From the NCBI GenBank assembly GCA_013215145.1, contig JABSRP010000005.1, positions 1-34,438 of the forward strand: a stretch of 34,438 nt of DNA, read 5' to 3'. This stretch comes from Pseudobacteriovorax sp. GTDB taxonomy: Bacteria; Bdellovibrionota_B; Oligoflexia; Oligoflexales; Oligoflexaceae. Of this stretch, positions 1 through 7,609 are shown one piece after another. A model generated the notes under the pieces. It made no database searches. It worked only from the letters and a program-made list of their open reading frames with translations, and was not told where the DNA came from. A program made the translations under genes and the position numbers. Position 1 is the stretch's first letter, and each line of letters opens with the position of its first letter.

Positions 1-22
1 AGGATGGGTGGCGCAAACAAAA

Positions 23-58
23 CCGGTAAGGGTGGTCCTCGGATTCCGGTAAGGGTGG
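23..58. repeat. Short direct repeat, possible insertion-sequence end
   Basis: The 13-mer ccggtaagggtgg occurs at 23-35 and again at 46-58, with a further gatgggtgg at 3-11. Closely spaced subterminal repeats of this kind are known at the ends of some insertion sequences, notably IS21-like elements. The second copy abuts the stop codon of the minus-strand gene that follows. No transposase is visible because the window starts here, so the insertion-sequence reading is an inference. Confidence 0.4.
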
Positions 59-59
59 G

Positions 60-1172
60 TCAATGATTGTCGTGACGGGCAATCGGAAGATAATAGATTT
101 TGTTGATTGCAATTGAGTGGATTTTGATCGGCTGTATCTTCATTTTGTTGATTACCGCCATTCGTTCCGCCACCCATTTTGCTTGTCGTTGAGATTTCTT
201 TAGCTTACTTAAATATTTGCGATACATCTCCAAAGCTTTTACGTAGTGAGCCTTCTTATAATACAGATCAGCGAGATTTAGATAAGCGACGCTTCGCTCT
301 TTATCGAGCGTAAGAGATTTATTGATAAGTGATTCAGCTAATTCATACAACGATCCGGCTTTATAGAAGTAGAACCCTAAGTCATTGACTAACCGAGCCA
401 TTTTTTTTTCATCTGCAAAAGGGGAATTGAGGATTGACAATAAACCGGTGAAATCACTCGATGATTGATAAAACGGCCCACTATCATCAAAACAAACTCT
501 AACTTCTTGCAAAAATGTCTTCAGTTCTTTTGGATTTTTCACGAGCTGATCCGACTTACGGTTCATTGCAGCGATATATCCATAAATATGTTGATGATAT
601 TCTTTAAATGCCTGTTTACTTAGGTTGTCAAAAACAAAAAAGAAATAGGAGCAGACTTCGGCGATATGATCATCGGATATGCCATTAGCATAGAAGTTCT
701 TTAGAAACCGATGAGAGGGTAATTTTGTTTCTCGGAATTTAAGGTCTCGGCTATATTTAATATAGCCATCTCCGATTTTTAAGTACACATGCTTCTCATC
801 AAAGGCGATTTTCGACTGAGGTAAGTTTGTATCCCACAAAATCTCGGTCATATGTTCCTTGGAAGCAATCAATAGACCGTATTCATCCTGACTAAAAGAT
901 TCATAACCTGTTGCCCCCATAGCAGTCATAGATTCTGCACGCTGAATAATGAACAGGTAAAAGGGTCCGGCAACATCTTTTACCGAGAGTGTCACACTCG
1001 TTTGCGGGAAGAGTTCCTCGGTTTGAGAAAAAACACCTATATTAGGCGATTTTTCTATAACTGACACAGCATATTCTTTGATACACCGTTCGAACTCTGG
1101 ATGTTCGCACGGTAAAAAAGAGTAAGCAAACGATGACACTAGAAAATAGGCAGTAAGGATAGAATATTTCAC
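60..1172 (-). CDS. Secreted TPR-containing protein of unknown function
   Basis: 370 residues from a GTG start that has gaggtgac about 7 nt upstream. An N-terminal signal peptide (residues 1-18, hydrophobic core then SFAYS) implies export. The middle of the protein is not recognised. Residues about 265-330 form helix-turn-helix tetratricopeptide-like repeats with the pattern AYLNLADLYYKKAHYVKALE, a protein-interaction fold. The C-terminal 20 residues run into the repeat cluster at the window's left edge, so the tail may be altered by an insertion. The function cannot be assigned; an envelope or periplasmic role is inferred only from the signal peptide. Confidence 0.75.
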   Translation of the reverse strand: MKYSILTAYFLVSSFAYSFLPCEHPEFERCIKEYAVSVIEKSPNIGVFSQTEELFPQTSVTLSVKDVAGPFYLFIIQRAESMTAMGATGYESFSQDEYGLLIASKEHMTEILWDTNLPQSKIAFDEKHVYLKIGDGYIKYSRDLKFRETKLPSHRFLKNFYANGISDDHIAEVCSYFFFVFDNLSKQAFKEYHQHIYGYIAAMNRKSDQLVKNPKELKTFLQEVRVCFDDSGPFYQSSSDFTGLLSILNSPFADEKKMARLVNDLGFYFYKAGSLYELAESLINKSLTLDKERSVAYLNLADLYYKKAHYVKALEMYRKYLSKLKKSQRQAKWVAERMAVINKMKIQPIKIHSIAINKIYYLPIARHDNH

Positions 1173-1915
1173 TTTATGTCACCTCAAGACCATCAGAAAC
1201 TAGGTATCCGATGCAATATTCAAAGTGCAGAAAGCTAACTGGGTTCTGCTTTTCACACCGCTTCGAAGGTCCGAAAGCCTTGGTATACCGGTATGAGTAT
1301 TTAGGCTCGGAGTCGACTAGATTCATTGTATCAGGTGGCTAAGGTGAAAGCGATGTATCAGCACATTTTTATTTTCGGCACGATCACCACAAGCACTCTC
1401 GAATAGGAGCTTTGTTGGTTCATTTAAAAACCAAATCACAAAAAAATCAAGGGCTGCGCATTCATAGGAGATAATGAGCGTTTCAGAGGTTTCAACCATC
1501 CGCTATACTTGGAATCCTACCCACCAGAGAATCACTGAAAACTAATCTTTCCATCAGGCTAACTATTTATTTTTTTGATAAAACTCCAGTATCTCATCAG
1601 TATCAAATTTCGACTGCGCATCCTTGAAGAATGAAGGAGTGAATCGAATCTTATCTGACATTTCTGTGACGGAAAAAGTTTCTGCCAAGGAAACTCAGTT
1701 TTATACAAAGGAATACTGACTATACAAACCATAAGCGCGAGAATCTCACCAGTATTGAAATCAGTTTGACTTCGTTTTTTGAGGTAAGGCATATTATTTG
1801 CCTCAAGGGCAGAAGTGTTCGGGGTAAGCTCTTATCGATCCATCGCGAAATTTGCAACAGCTCCGCAGAACATTTCTCCTTCGCTGAAGCACGAAAACAC
1901 ACCCATGCTATTTCT
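1173..1915. other. 743-bp gap, probably decayed coding sequence
   Basis: No convincing intact gene is seen. On the minus strand a 77-codon reading frame (1559-1792) is joined in the same frame, across one TAA stop, to an upstream stretch beginning near 1891 that reads like protein (MGVFSCFSEGEMFCG). This suggests a degraded gene whose family I do not recognise. Positions 1173-1558 hold nothing that I can support. Confidence 0.3.
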
Positions 1916-2818
1916 TCAGAGACCGTGAGAGTGGTTCATTTTCGATTCCAATGCTTTAAGACGCTTTAGAATATCCTCAATTTCTTTTGGAGTAATACCT
2001 GGTTCACCTGCTGGCCCCCTAGGGCCTAGGGGACCTTGTATACCTGCGGGACCAGCTACCCCATTATAACCACGATCTCCTTTAGGACCTGGTATTCCTT
2101 CGTCACCAGCTACCCCTCTGAAACCTCGATCTCCTTTTGGGCCCGCACGACCTTGAGGACCAACATCACCACGCTCTCCTGGCAGCCCCCGAGGCCCTTG
2201 TGGACCTTGCGGGCCTTGATTACCGAATGGCGCATGCAAAGGGATGACCTGGATGCTAGCATCATTGGCTAATCTCACTCCCAGAGATTTAATATCGGTA
2301 GGAATCCGAGGAAGAGGTAGAGTTTGTCCTAAAATTGCAGTAAAAGAACACTGGTTATCAAGGACGAAAACGTGATCTTCACCACCCCAAAGAGTGTCCC
2401 CTGTTTCATTATTGACTAGACTAATATTGAAATTCTCTGTTGCCTGACACAATCCTTTCGATCCCAGGCAGCTACAACCTACTTCAGCAAATACCACGAG
2501 GGTTTTCTGCCAATCTGACCTTATCAGAGATGTTAGAGACGGTAAGAATCTCGGCTCCCCGCCCGACACCTTGCCATCAGCATTTAGATCAACTACTGCA
2601 AAAATTTTTTTATTACTCTTCCATGAGACACTACCCTTGAAAACCCAACGAGAGTTCTTGTTGTCAACAGCAATCATTGATTGATCAACTGAGATAGAGA
2701 CGCCGTCATCTGCTACAAAGAGCAAAGAAGGCGGGTGGAAAGCATCTTGATTGCCTTTAAGAGTGTAGTTGATACTAGCAATAATATGATCCCCATAGGA
2801 ATTTGAATACATTCTCAT
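1916..2818 (-). CDS. Collagen-like protein with C-terminal coiled coil
   Basis: 300 residues. Residues about 1-198 are a beta-rich globular domain with no recognised family and no evident signal peptide. Residues about 199-276 are an uninterrupted run of 26 Gly-X-Y triplets rich in GPQ, GPR, GPK and GDR, the hallmark of a collagen triple helix. Residues 277-300 ([17 protein letters not shown]) have heptad spacing and would suit a trimerising coiled coil at the end of the collagen stalk. Bacterial collagen-like proteins are mostly surface fibres or phage-tail adhesins; without a signal peptide the exposure route here is unknown. Flanking DNA is poor in genes. Confidence 0.85.
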   Translation of the reverse strand: MRMYSNSYGDHIIASINYTLKGNQDAFHPPSLLFVADDGVSISVDQSMIAVDNKNSRWVFKGSVSWKSNKKIFAVVDLNADGKVSGGEPRFLPSLTSLIRSDWQKTLVVFAEVGCSCLGSKGLCQATENFNISLVNNETGDTLWGGEDHVFVLDNQCSFTAILGQTLPLPRIPTDIKSLGVRLANDASIQVIPLHAPFGNQGPQGPQGPRGLPGERGDVGPQGRAGPKGDRGFRGVAGDEGIPGPKGDRGYNGVAGPAGIQGPLGPRGPAGEPGITPKEIEDILKRLKALESKMNHSHGL

Positions 2819-2947
2819 GGTTATACTTTTTCTCTAACTAAAATTAATCCAAAATAGAACGTATCATTCAAAAAAAAGTCCCCGCATCAATCGCCACTGC
2901 CATTAAAAAACCCCGATCTTCATGATAAAACCCACCATCGACCAGCC
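2819..2947. other. Short A+T-rich spacer
   Basis: No gene is seen. A run of six T residues on the minus strand near 2905-2910 lies downstream of the 62-codon ORF, but it has no convincing stem, so I do not call a terminator. Confidence 0.3.
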
Positions 2948-3136
2948 TCATTGAGTAGCTTTATAGCTAAATATTTTATCAACGACATAAAGATTCCTTG
3001 ATATTGGATGAGAAGTTCGAAGGATATAAGCTCTAGCGTAGAGCCTTACCAAGATATCATCAAATACTTTTCTCGCCTCTTTAAGCCCTAACCTACCTTT
3101 TTTTAAACCTGTATTTACTTTCTCAATTTCCGGCAT
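2948..3136 (-). CDS. Small hypothetical protein (62 aa)
   Basis: 62 codons from ATG with a weak, distant aggtgg about 13 nt upstream. The product is basic and predicted largely helical (KKGRLGLKEARKVFDDILVRL). It starts one base after the stop of a 39-codon frame on the same strand, which suggests a two-gene transcript. No family is recognised and its reality rests on position and composition only. Confidence 0.4.
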   Translation of the reverse strand: MPEIEKVNTGLKKGRLGLKEARKVFDDILVRLYARAYILRTSHPISRNLYVVDKIFSYKATQ

Positions 3137-3137
3137 A

Positions 3138-3257
3138 TTAACTATTTGCCACCTGCCAGCTGCCGCCTGTGCTTGGGCTTTGCTGAAGCATTACTTGCCT
3201 TTTTGTTTTCTTGCAGTAGTCTGCTTTAAAAGCAGAATCTTTGTGAAATTTAAACAC
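3138..3257 (-). CDS. Candidate 39-residue protein with GTG start
   Basis: Begins with GTG six bases after taggag, and encodes 39 residues that are Lys- and Gln-rich (MFKFHKDSAFKADYCKKTKR at the start). The stop is separated by one base from the ATG of the 62-codon ORF downstream. It lies just after the terminator of the gene at 3315-3728, so it would need its own promoter. No homologue is known to me. Confidence 0.3.
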   Translation of the reverse strand: MFKFHKDSAFKADYCKKTKRQVMLQQSPSTGGSWQVANS

Positions 3258-3274
3258 CTATTACTCCTAAATAT

Positions 3275-3306
3275 AAAAAAAAGAGTTAGCCGCAATTGCG
3301 GCTACT
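3275..3306 (-). terminator. Rho-independent terminator
   Basis: A perfect 16-bp palindrome, AGCCGCAATTGCGGCT (3288-3303), extended by flanking pairs. On the minus strand it is followed by a run of eight T (a-run at 3276-3283). It sits about 10 bases after the stop of the minus-strand gene at 3315-3728. Confidence 0.85.
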
Positions 3307-3314
3307 ACCTAAAA

Positions 3315-3728
3315 TCATTTGCCCCCCCGACATAAGACTTTTAAGTCAACGTCGACAGTAATTTCCTTGGTTAACACCTTTAGGACAAAGCTATCGAACT
3401 CAATTTCCTCGTTTTCTTTGCAATATTTTTGATAGACCGATCGGACCTTATCTTCCGGCGTGAGCGATTCTTCCTGTAATTTTTTTACGATCTTATCTGT
3501 ATTTACGTTGTTTAATACTTCCGAAATAATATCGGGTATTGAAATTTTTGAGCCATAGTCCTTGTCGTTAGCTTTTTCTTGAATCTGTTTTAATTTCATT
3601 AAATCAAGGTAGCTAACATGAATCGGTTTTTTCTTGGTTAGGTTTGTCACCTCTGCTCCTCCTTCAGTTGGTTTTTCTGGTGTTTTTTCATTCTCAGCGT
3701 CTTTCGCTTTGATTGGTGTTTTTGCCAT
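3315..3728 (-). CDS. Ribbon-helix-helix-like protein, paralogue A
   Basis: 137 residues, ATG start with aaagga 6 nt upstream. The first ~30 residues are charged and low-complexity (KAKDAENEKTPEKP). Residues about 32-75 show the strand-helix-helix pattern of small DNA-binding proteins (KKPIHVSYLDLMKLKQIQEK, then an acidic turn and SIPDIISEVL). The C-terminal half (LTPEDKVRSVYQKYCKENEE, then FDSFVLKVLTKEI) matches, residue for residue in about half of positions, the protein at 7050-7406. Both genes have the same 31-nt leader element and a strong 3' hairpin. A plasmid regulator or accessory DNA-binding protein is a reasonable inference; no direct evidence of DNA binding is visible. Confidence 0.75.
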   Translation of the reverse strand: MAKTPIKAKDAENEKTPEKPTEGGAEVTNLTKKKPIHVSYLDLMKLKQIQEKANDKDYGSKISIPDIISEVLNNVNTDKIVKKLQEESLTPEDKVRSVYQKYCKENEEIEFDSFVLKVLTKEITVDVDLKVLCRGGK

Positions 3729-3763
3729 GATTTTTCCTTTGCAATTTATTTGGCCTTGTTATT

Positions 3764-3794
3764 AAGGCAGGAGGAAACTAGCTTCGTGCTGGCC
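3764..3794 (-). promoter_or_regulatory. Conserved leader element, copy 1
   Basis: Reads aaggca-N5-aaactagcttcgtgctggcc on the plus strand, identical apart from the N5 to 7485-7515. On the minus strand (gene sense) it lies 36 nt before the ATG of paralogue A. It is followed by a potential hairpin (TGCCTT, 6-nt loop, AAGGCC). The matching position before two paralogous genes suggests a shared operator or structured 5' leader. Confidence 0.6.
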
Positions 3795-3976
3795 TGCTGA
3801 AAAGTAAAATAGTTTAAAAACCCCTATTCTTAAGCCGTTTTTGGGTGTTTTTGAAAATTGAGATAGGCGCTAATTTTAAGGTGTTCCAAGCCATAAAAAT
3901 CAAGCGATCAAATTTTCAAAATTTCAACCGTCTATTTTTTAGCTTAATCATAGTCGCGCAGATTTTTAAAATCTGT

Positions 3977-4744
3977 CTACCGTTTGGAATATTTCACTAA
4001 TTCTATTGTGTCTCGCTTACCCTTTTCACTTGTAACGAGGCTAGTTTTAAGAAGGGGAATAGATAGCGTTTCACTATAAAAAAGATCGGTATCATGGTCA
4101 CTTTTATAACGAATTGCTTTAACACCACCGATCGTAGCATTGGTAAAGCGCCGAGCTATTTTAGGATCTTTTGACGACTTAAGTTTTGCGGCTTTTGCCA
4201 TCGCTACAAAATCGATACCGGAGCCTCCTGTCACCAAACTTACTAGTCCGTACACAGCCGCATGATGACGTTTTTCTTGGAGGGTAGCGTTCTTTTTACC
4301 CGCGAGGCCGTCTTCAGCTAAACCCTTGAGATTTACTACTTGAAAGCTATTGTGCGGCGACTCTGCCTTGCCACTGGTTGGACCAATCTTATAGGTAAAT
4401 CTTGTCCCTTTTTTCCCTCCTATTTTTATTCCTTCAAGCTTAAACCAATAGCCTATCGCCACCATCTTTTGACCTTTTTTTGATTCATACGTATGGTGTA
4501 CTCCCTTGTAGTGATAGCTTTCTTCAGGTTCTAAAACTTTTAGACCCCTAGATTCTCTTAGTTTTTCGCAGCCTTGTTGGCTAGGATTCTGCTTGCAAAT
4601 CAACGCCAATAGGCCGCTTAAACCGTTATTGATAAGTTTTCTTGCCTTTTCTTTTTCTTCCTTGCTACTAGCATTCAAGCTAAGCGGCAATAGGTACATG
4701 ATTAATATTGCAAGTAGGTTTCTTAAGTCTAAAAATAACATCAT
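3977..4744 (-). CDS. Secreted protein of unknown function
   Basis: 255 residues from the ATG at 4744, chosen because gaggat lies about 9 nt upstream and because it puts a signal peptide at the N-terminus (MMLFLDLRNLLAILIMYLLP, cleavage near SLNASS). An upstream in-frame ATG would bury this signal. The mature protein begins with a Lys/Glu-rich helix, has two early cysteines (ICKQNPSQQGC) that could form a disulfide, and is otherwise unrecognised. Its end is rich in Lys and Ser (RYKSDHDTDLFYSETLS). It follows the 18-codon membrane micropeptide on the same strand. The cell-envelope location is an inference. Confidence 0.7.
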   Translation of the reverse strand: MMLFLDLRNLLAILIMYLLPLSLNASSKEEKEKARKLINNGLSGLLALICKQNPSQQGCEKLRESRGLKVLEPEESYHYKGVHHTYESKKGQKMVAIGYWFKLEGIKIGGKKGTRFTYKIGPTSGKAESPHNSFQVVNLKGLAEDGLAGKKNATLQEKRHHAAVYGLVSLVTGGSGIDFVAMAKAAKLKSSKDPKIARRFTNATIGGVKAIRYKSDHDTDLFYSETLSIPLLKTSLVTSEKGKRDTIELVKYSKR

Positions 4745-4837
4745 AAATACAGATCCTCGTTTGTTGAAATAGAAAAAGGCAACCACTGATAGCTGCCCTT
4801 TGTTACCTAAAAGACTTTTAAATTCGTTTACTAAAGT

Positions 4838-4894
4838 TTATTTTTCTCCAAAAACCAAAATTAAAATAATAACTACTAGTAAAAATATAACCAT
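4838..4894 (-). CDS. 18-residue hydrophobic micropeptide
   Basis: ATG at 4894 is preceded 6 nt upstream by an excellent Shine-Dalgarno sequence (aaaggaggag). It encodes MVIFLLVVIILILVFGEK, a single transmembrane helix with a charged C-terminus, then TAA. Tiny single-helix proteins of this design act as subunit stabilisers of membrane complexes (for example KdpF) or as type I toxins. Neither role can be chosen from the sequence. The strong ribosome site makes chance unlikely. Confidence 0.6.
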   Translation of the reverse strand: MVIFLLVVIILILVFGEK

Positions 4895-4967
4895 ATTGAC
4901 TCCTCCTTTCTTATAGTTTGTTTATTCAGTTTTAGTCACCAATTCGAAATTTTTGGACTATTTTTAG

Positions 4968-5558
4968 TTAGCAGTAGTATAAAAGTCTTTTTGCAAAACA
5001 GCTCGTTTTGACAAAGATTCCCCGATCTGTTTCAACAAGCTCTTTACTATCAAGAAAATTCCTAAAAAACTTGTGATAGTTAAGAGATTCCTTGATAAGA
5101 TTGGTTGCAAATGGCGATAGGCCGCAAAGCTTGAAATTAACTGTGTCAAGTACCCTATGACCAAAGGTTTCTAGGCTTACTGCATGGTAGTCATAATCTT
5201 GACATTTTAGCGAATCTGATACCTTATAGCCTAGTGTCATTATTTGCAAAGCTTGTACAAGATAATTAGCCTCAGTTAGGCAATTCATTTGCCAGCAAAT
5301 GTCATTGACCTTCTTTAGTGATTCTGTGCCACTAAAAAGACGATGATCAAAAAGACTCTTATCATTGGTAAAGTCATCTCTAGCAACCTGAGCAGCCAAG
5401 ACTTTATAATCACAATACCTAGAAAGCTTTTCCTCATCTAAAGGTAGCAATATTTTTACGGTATTCTCTTTAGCCTTATTATATAGATAGGCGTGGACAT
5501 AAAATTTTAAAGTTTTTTTCACAATTTTTGCTCCATATTGTTTGCGATTTTCATTCAT
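4968..5558 (-). CDS. Unknown protein, tandem paralogue 1
   Basis: 196 residues. Aligns along most of its length with the adjacent gene product at 5582-6133: both share SLFD-RLF, the block VQALQIMTLGY, SLETFGHRV, LSPFAT-LIK and VETDRG. The N-terminal 25 residues are basic and unique. No clear Shine-Dalgarno precedes the ATG, so it may be translated by coupling to the upstream gene 23 nt away. The family is not recognised; there is a weak resemblance in layout to ArdA-type antirestriction proteins, which I would not rely on. Cys residues occur at both ends of the C-terminal half. Confidence 0.65.
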   Translation of the reverse strand: MNENRKQYGAKIVKKTLKFYVHAYLYNKAKENTVKILLPLDEEKLSRYCDYKVLAAQVARDDFTNDKSLFDHRLFSGTESLKKVNDICWQMNCLTEANYLVQALQIMTLGYKVSDSLKCQDYDYHAVSLETFGHRVLDTVNFKLCGLSPFATNLIKESLNYHKFFRNFLDSKELVETDRGIFVKTSCFAKRLLYYC

Positions 5559-5581
5559 TCAGTAATCAGGTAAATTCTAAT

Positions 5582-6133
5582 TTAGCAGAAAGCTAGTATT
5601 GTCTTTGATATACGGGTACTAACAAAGGTGCCGCGATCAGTTTCGACAATGTCTTTACTTTCAAGGTAAACCTGAAAAAACTTTTTATAATCGAGTGATA
5701 TCTTGATAAGATCCGTTGCAAAAGGTGACAGGCTGCTTAGCTTAAAATCAACAGCGTTGAATACCCTATGACCAAAGGTTTCCAGGCTTACTGGGTGGTA
5801 ATTATATTCTTTGCTTGCCAAAGAATAGGCTACCCCATAGCCTAAAGTCATAATTTGCAAAGCTTGGACCTGATAGCCAGAATTTGACAACCTATTTATT
5901 TTTTTGCATATATTATTGATTGCCTTTAATGAGCTAGCTCCTTTAAATAGCCTATTATCAAAAAGGCTTTTACCTCTGGCAAATTCATCTTTTACAATAT
6001 CAACACTGATAATGCTATGATCAAGGTATTCGTCAATTTTTGCAGCGCTAGTTGGTAGTGATATTGTAATGGGTATATCACCAATATCATTCAATAGATC
6101 CACGTTGACCTGAAATTTTTTACTTGCTATCAT
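5582..6133 (-). CDS. Unknown protein, tandem paralogue 2
   Basis: 183 residues from the ATG at 6133, which has aggagaa 9 nt upstream; a GTG two codons earlier is too close to that site. It starts with a short beta-rich segment (KKFQVNVDLLNDIGDIPITI), then shares the conserved blocks of the downstream paralogue (SLFDNRLF, VQALQIMTLGY, SLETFGHRV, LSPFATDLIK, VETDRG). The two genes are a local duplication that has diverged to roughly half identity. Function unknown; the opening beta segment also resembles that of the gene at 6250-6855, so the three may be one family. Confidence 0.7.
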   Translation of the reverse strand: MIASKKFQVNVDLLNDIGDIPITISLPTSAAKIDEYLDHSIISVDIVKDEFARGKSLFDNRLFKGASSLKAINNICKKINRLSNSGYQVQALQIMTLGYGVAYSLASKEYNYHPVSLETFGHRVFNAVDFKLSSLSPFATDLIKISLDYKKFFQVYLESKDIVETDRGTFVSTRISKTILAFC

Positions 6134-6169
6134 TCTCACTTCTCCTAAATTGGTTTAATCTTTTCAATC

Positions 6170-6243
6170 AACACTCAGGCAATAGCAAGCGCATGGCTCC
6201 ATACTATGGGCAATAACAACTATAATTTCATTTTCTGAGTGTT
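6170..6243. repeat. Long inverted repeat in intergenic gap
   Basis: Arms AACACTCAG (6170-6178) and CTGAGTGTT (6235-6243) are perfect 9-bp complements 56 bases apart. Between them lie two near-copies of ggcaatarcaa and a CCATA-N-TATGG palindrome. It sits 7 nt after the stop of the minus-strand gene at 6250 and before the next gene, so a 3' structure or regulatory site is possible. Confidence 0.35.
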
Positions 6244-6249
6244 TTTAAA

Positions 6250-6855
6250 CTAGTAGCCTAGCTGCTCTAAGTATTTACCAAACACCTTTTTAAAGCTTTC
6301 TTTTGGTATCAAGGTGCCAAACTCACCAGGGAAGGCTTCAACCCTATCAGCAATCATATTAGCCAGGTAATCAGTGTTATAAAAGCCTGTTAAGCCTTTT
6401 TGGTCTGTTTCTGAAAGGTTATTTTTATAACTTTTATATTTTGTGAGTAGTGAGTTAATAAAATCGGGAAGATCGGTGTATATGTGGTGAAACTTATCAT
6501 CAAAAGCAGCGTCAATGCTTGTCATACCCAGCTCATTAATTAAGGTTTGCTTACCTATAAAATCCCTGGTTATGACCTCGTTAAGCTGGGTTACAACCTC
6601 ATTAGCTATGTTAAGGCTTACGCAATCAACCAAAAAATCATCATCAAAAAAATTAGCCTCAACGCCGTAATGCCAGTCATTAACCTCTGCTACCGCCACT
6701 TCCTTACTTGATACAATCTGCCAATTTTTAAAGCGTTCTAGGGTTGGTTTGATGTCCCCCTGGTCAAGCGGCAACCTTACACTTACGGCCTTGCCGTTAT
6801 CACCGCTATCTTTTTCTTTCAAAGTTACGTCAACTACTAAAGAATGTTGAAACAT
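6250..6855 (-). CDS. Unknown acidic cytoplasmic protein
   Basis: 201 residues, ATG with ataggaga 7 nt upstream. No signal peptide. The N-terminus is beta-rich (HSLVVDVTLKEKDSGDNGKA, then VSVRLPLDQGDI), like the start of the two tandem paralogues that follow. The centre is acidic (FFDDDFLVDCVS) and the end is helical. Lies in the same direction as, and upstream of, those paralogues. A family of small plasmid cargo proteins is inferred; antirestriction is one possibility but no decisive motif is visible. Confidence 0.6.
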   Translation of the reverse strand: MFQHSLVVDVTLKEKDSGDNGKAVSVRLPLDQGDIKPTLERFKNWQIVSSKEVAVAEVNDWHYGVEANFFDDDFLVDCVSLNIANEVVTQLNEVITRDFIGKQTLINELGMTSIDAAFDDKFHHIYTDLPDFINSLLTKYKSYKNNLSETDQKGLTGFYNTDYLANMIADRVEAFPGEFGTLIPKESFKKVFGKYLEQLGY

Positions 6856-7018
6856 TTTATTTTCTCCTATTTAGTCACAAAGTTAGTTAAAATTTGACAA
6901 CAAGGTTTCAAGGCTCCATTTAATAGGGCAAAATTAGTCCAAGTTGTCTTTGGTTTGGATCGCTACCCAATTGAGTGTTAGTCGTAGTTTTCAGGGTAAA
7001 TAGCAAAGATTAGTTTTT

Positions 7019-7045
7019 GAAAGGCTAGCATTTTACTAGCCTTTC
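7019..7045 (-). terminator. Strong hairpin after paralogue B
   Basis: Perfect 10-bp stem GAAAGGCTAG / CTAGCCTTTC with a 7-nt loop, beginning 4 bases after the stop codon of the gene at 7050. No T-run follows on the minus strand, so it may protect the 3' end or pause polymerase rather than act as a classical terminator. Confidence 0.5.
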
Positions 7046-7049
7046 GGAG

Positions 7050-7406
7050 CTAGCTACCTACCGCTTGAGATAGCGCCGCAGGATCTAGGTTTACATTTAT
7101 CTGACCAGTTAACGCCTTAAGTAAAAAGCTATTAAAGTCTATTTTGCCGTTTTCCGCGCAATACTTACTATAAATGTAATCTACTTGATTCTGCGGTGTG
7201 AGCGATCCTTTTCTAAGGCTATCAACTACCTTTTTAGTATCAGTAAATTGCATTACAGCTTCGGCCACGTCTCCTAGTGATACCCTTTTACCAAAGTCTT
7301 TTTTGTTGGCCTCTTCTTGTAAAGCCTTAAACTTTTCAAGAAGGTCAACTGATAGGTGTAAAGCTTTTTTTTCTGTTCTAGTTTGCTGGCTGTTAGTGTT
7401 ACTCAT
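7050..7406 (-). CDS. Ribbon-helix-helix-like protein, paralogue B
   Basis: 118 residues from the ATG at 7406, which has aaaggt 7 nt upstream; the TTG five codons earlier would overlap that site. Residues about 15-60 fit a strand-helix-helix DNA-binding fold (KKALHLSVDLLEKFKALQEE, then SLGDVAEAVMQF). The remainder (LTPQNQVDYIYSKYCAENGK, then FNSFLLKALTGQI) matches paralogue A at 3315-3728. The two genes share a leader element. A role as a regulator of the plasmid cargo or transfer genes is inferred only. Confidence 0.75.
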   Translation of the reverse strand: MSNTNSQQTRTEKKALHLSVDLLEKFKALQEEANKKDFGKRVSLGDVAEAVMQFTDTKKVVDSLRKGSLTPQNQVDYIYSKYCAENGKIDFNSFLLKALTGQINVNLDPAALSQAVGS

Positions 7407-7484
7407 GTTAATACCTTTCAAGTTAAAAAAAATTCAGTTTGCTTTGTCATTTTGTAAAGCGTTTTTTTTGTTTGCCTCATCACC

Positions 7485-7515
7485 AAGGCAATTACAAACT
7501 AGCTTCGTGCTGGCC
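7485..7515 (-). promoter_or_regulatory. Conserved leader element, copy 2
   Basis: Second copy of aaggca-N5-aaactagcttcgtgctggcc, 79 nt before the ATG of paralogue B on the minus strand. Here too a potential hairpin follows in the gene sense (TGCCTT, 6-nt loop, GAGGCA). The loop differs from copy 1 while the stem is kept, which fits an RNA structure, although two copies are too few to prove it. Confidence 0.6.
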
Positions 7516-7609
7516 GTTATGCAAGTCTATTCGACCGGCTTTTTGCAAAAAAAATAGTTTTATTTAGGGTAAAATTGAAACGTGAATTTTTAAAAATAAA
7601 TATGAAATA

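Noticed and set aside
4964..5164. 66-codon frame inside tandem paralogue 1
   Set aside because: Overlaps the paralogous frame entirely and is not present in the sister gene.
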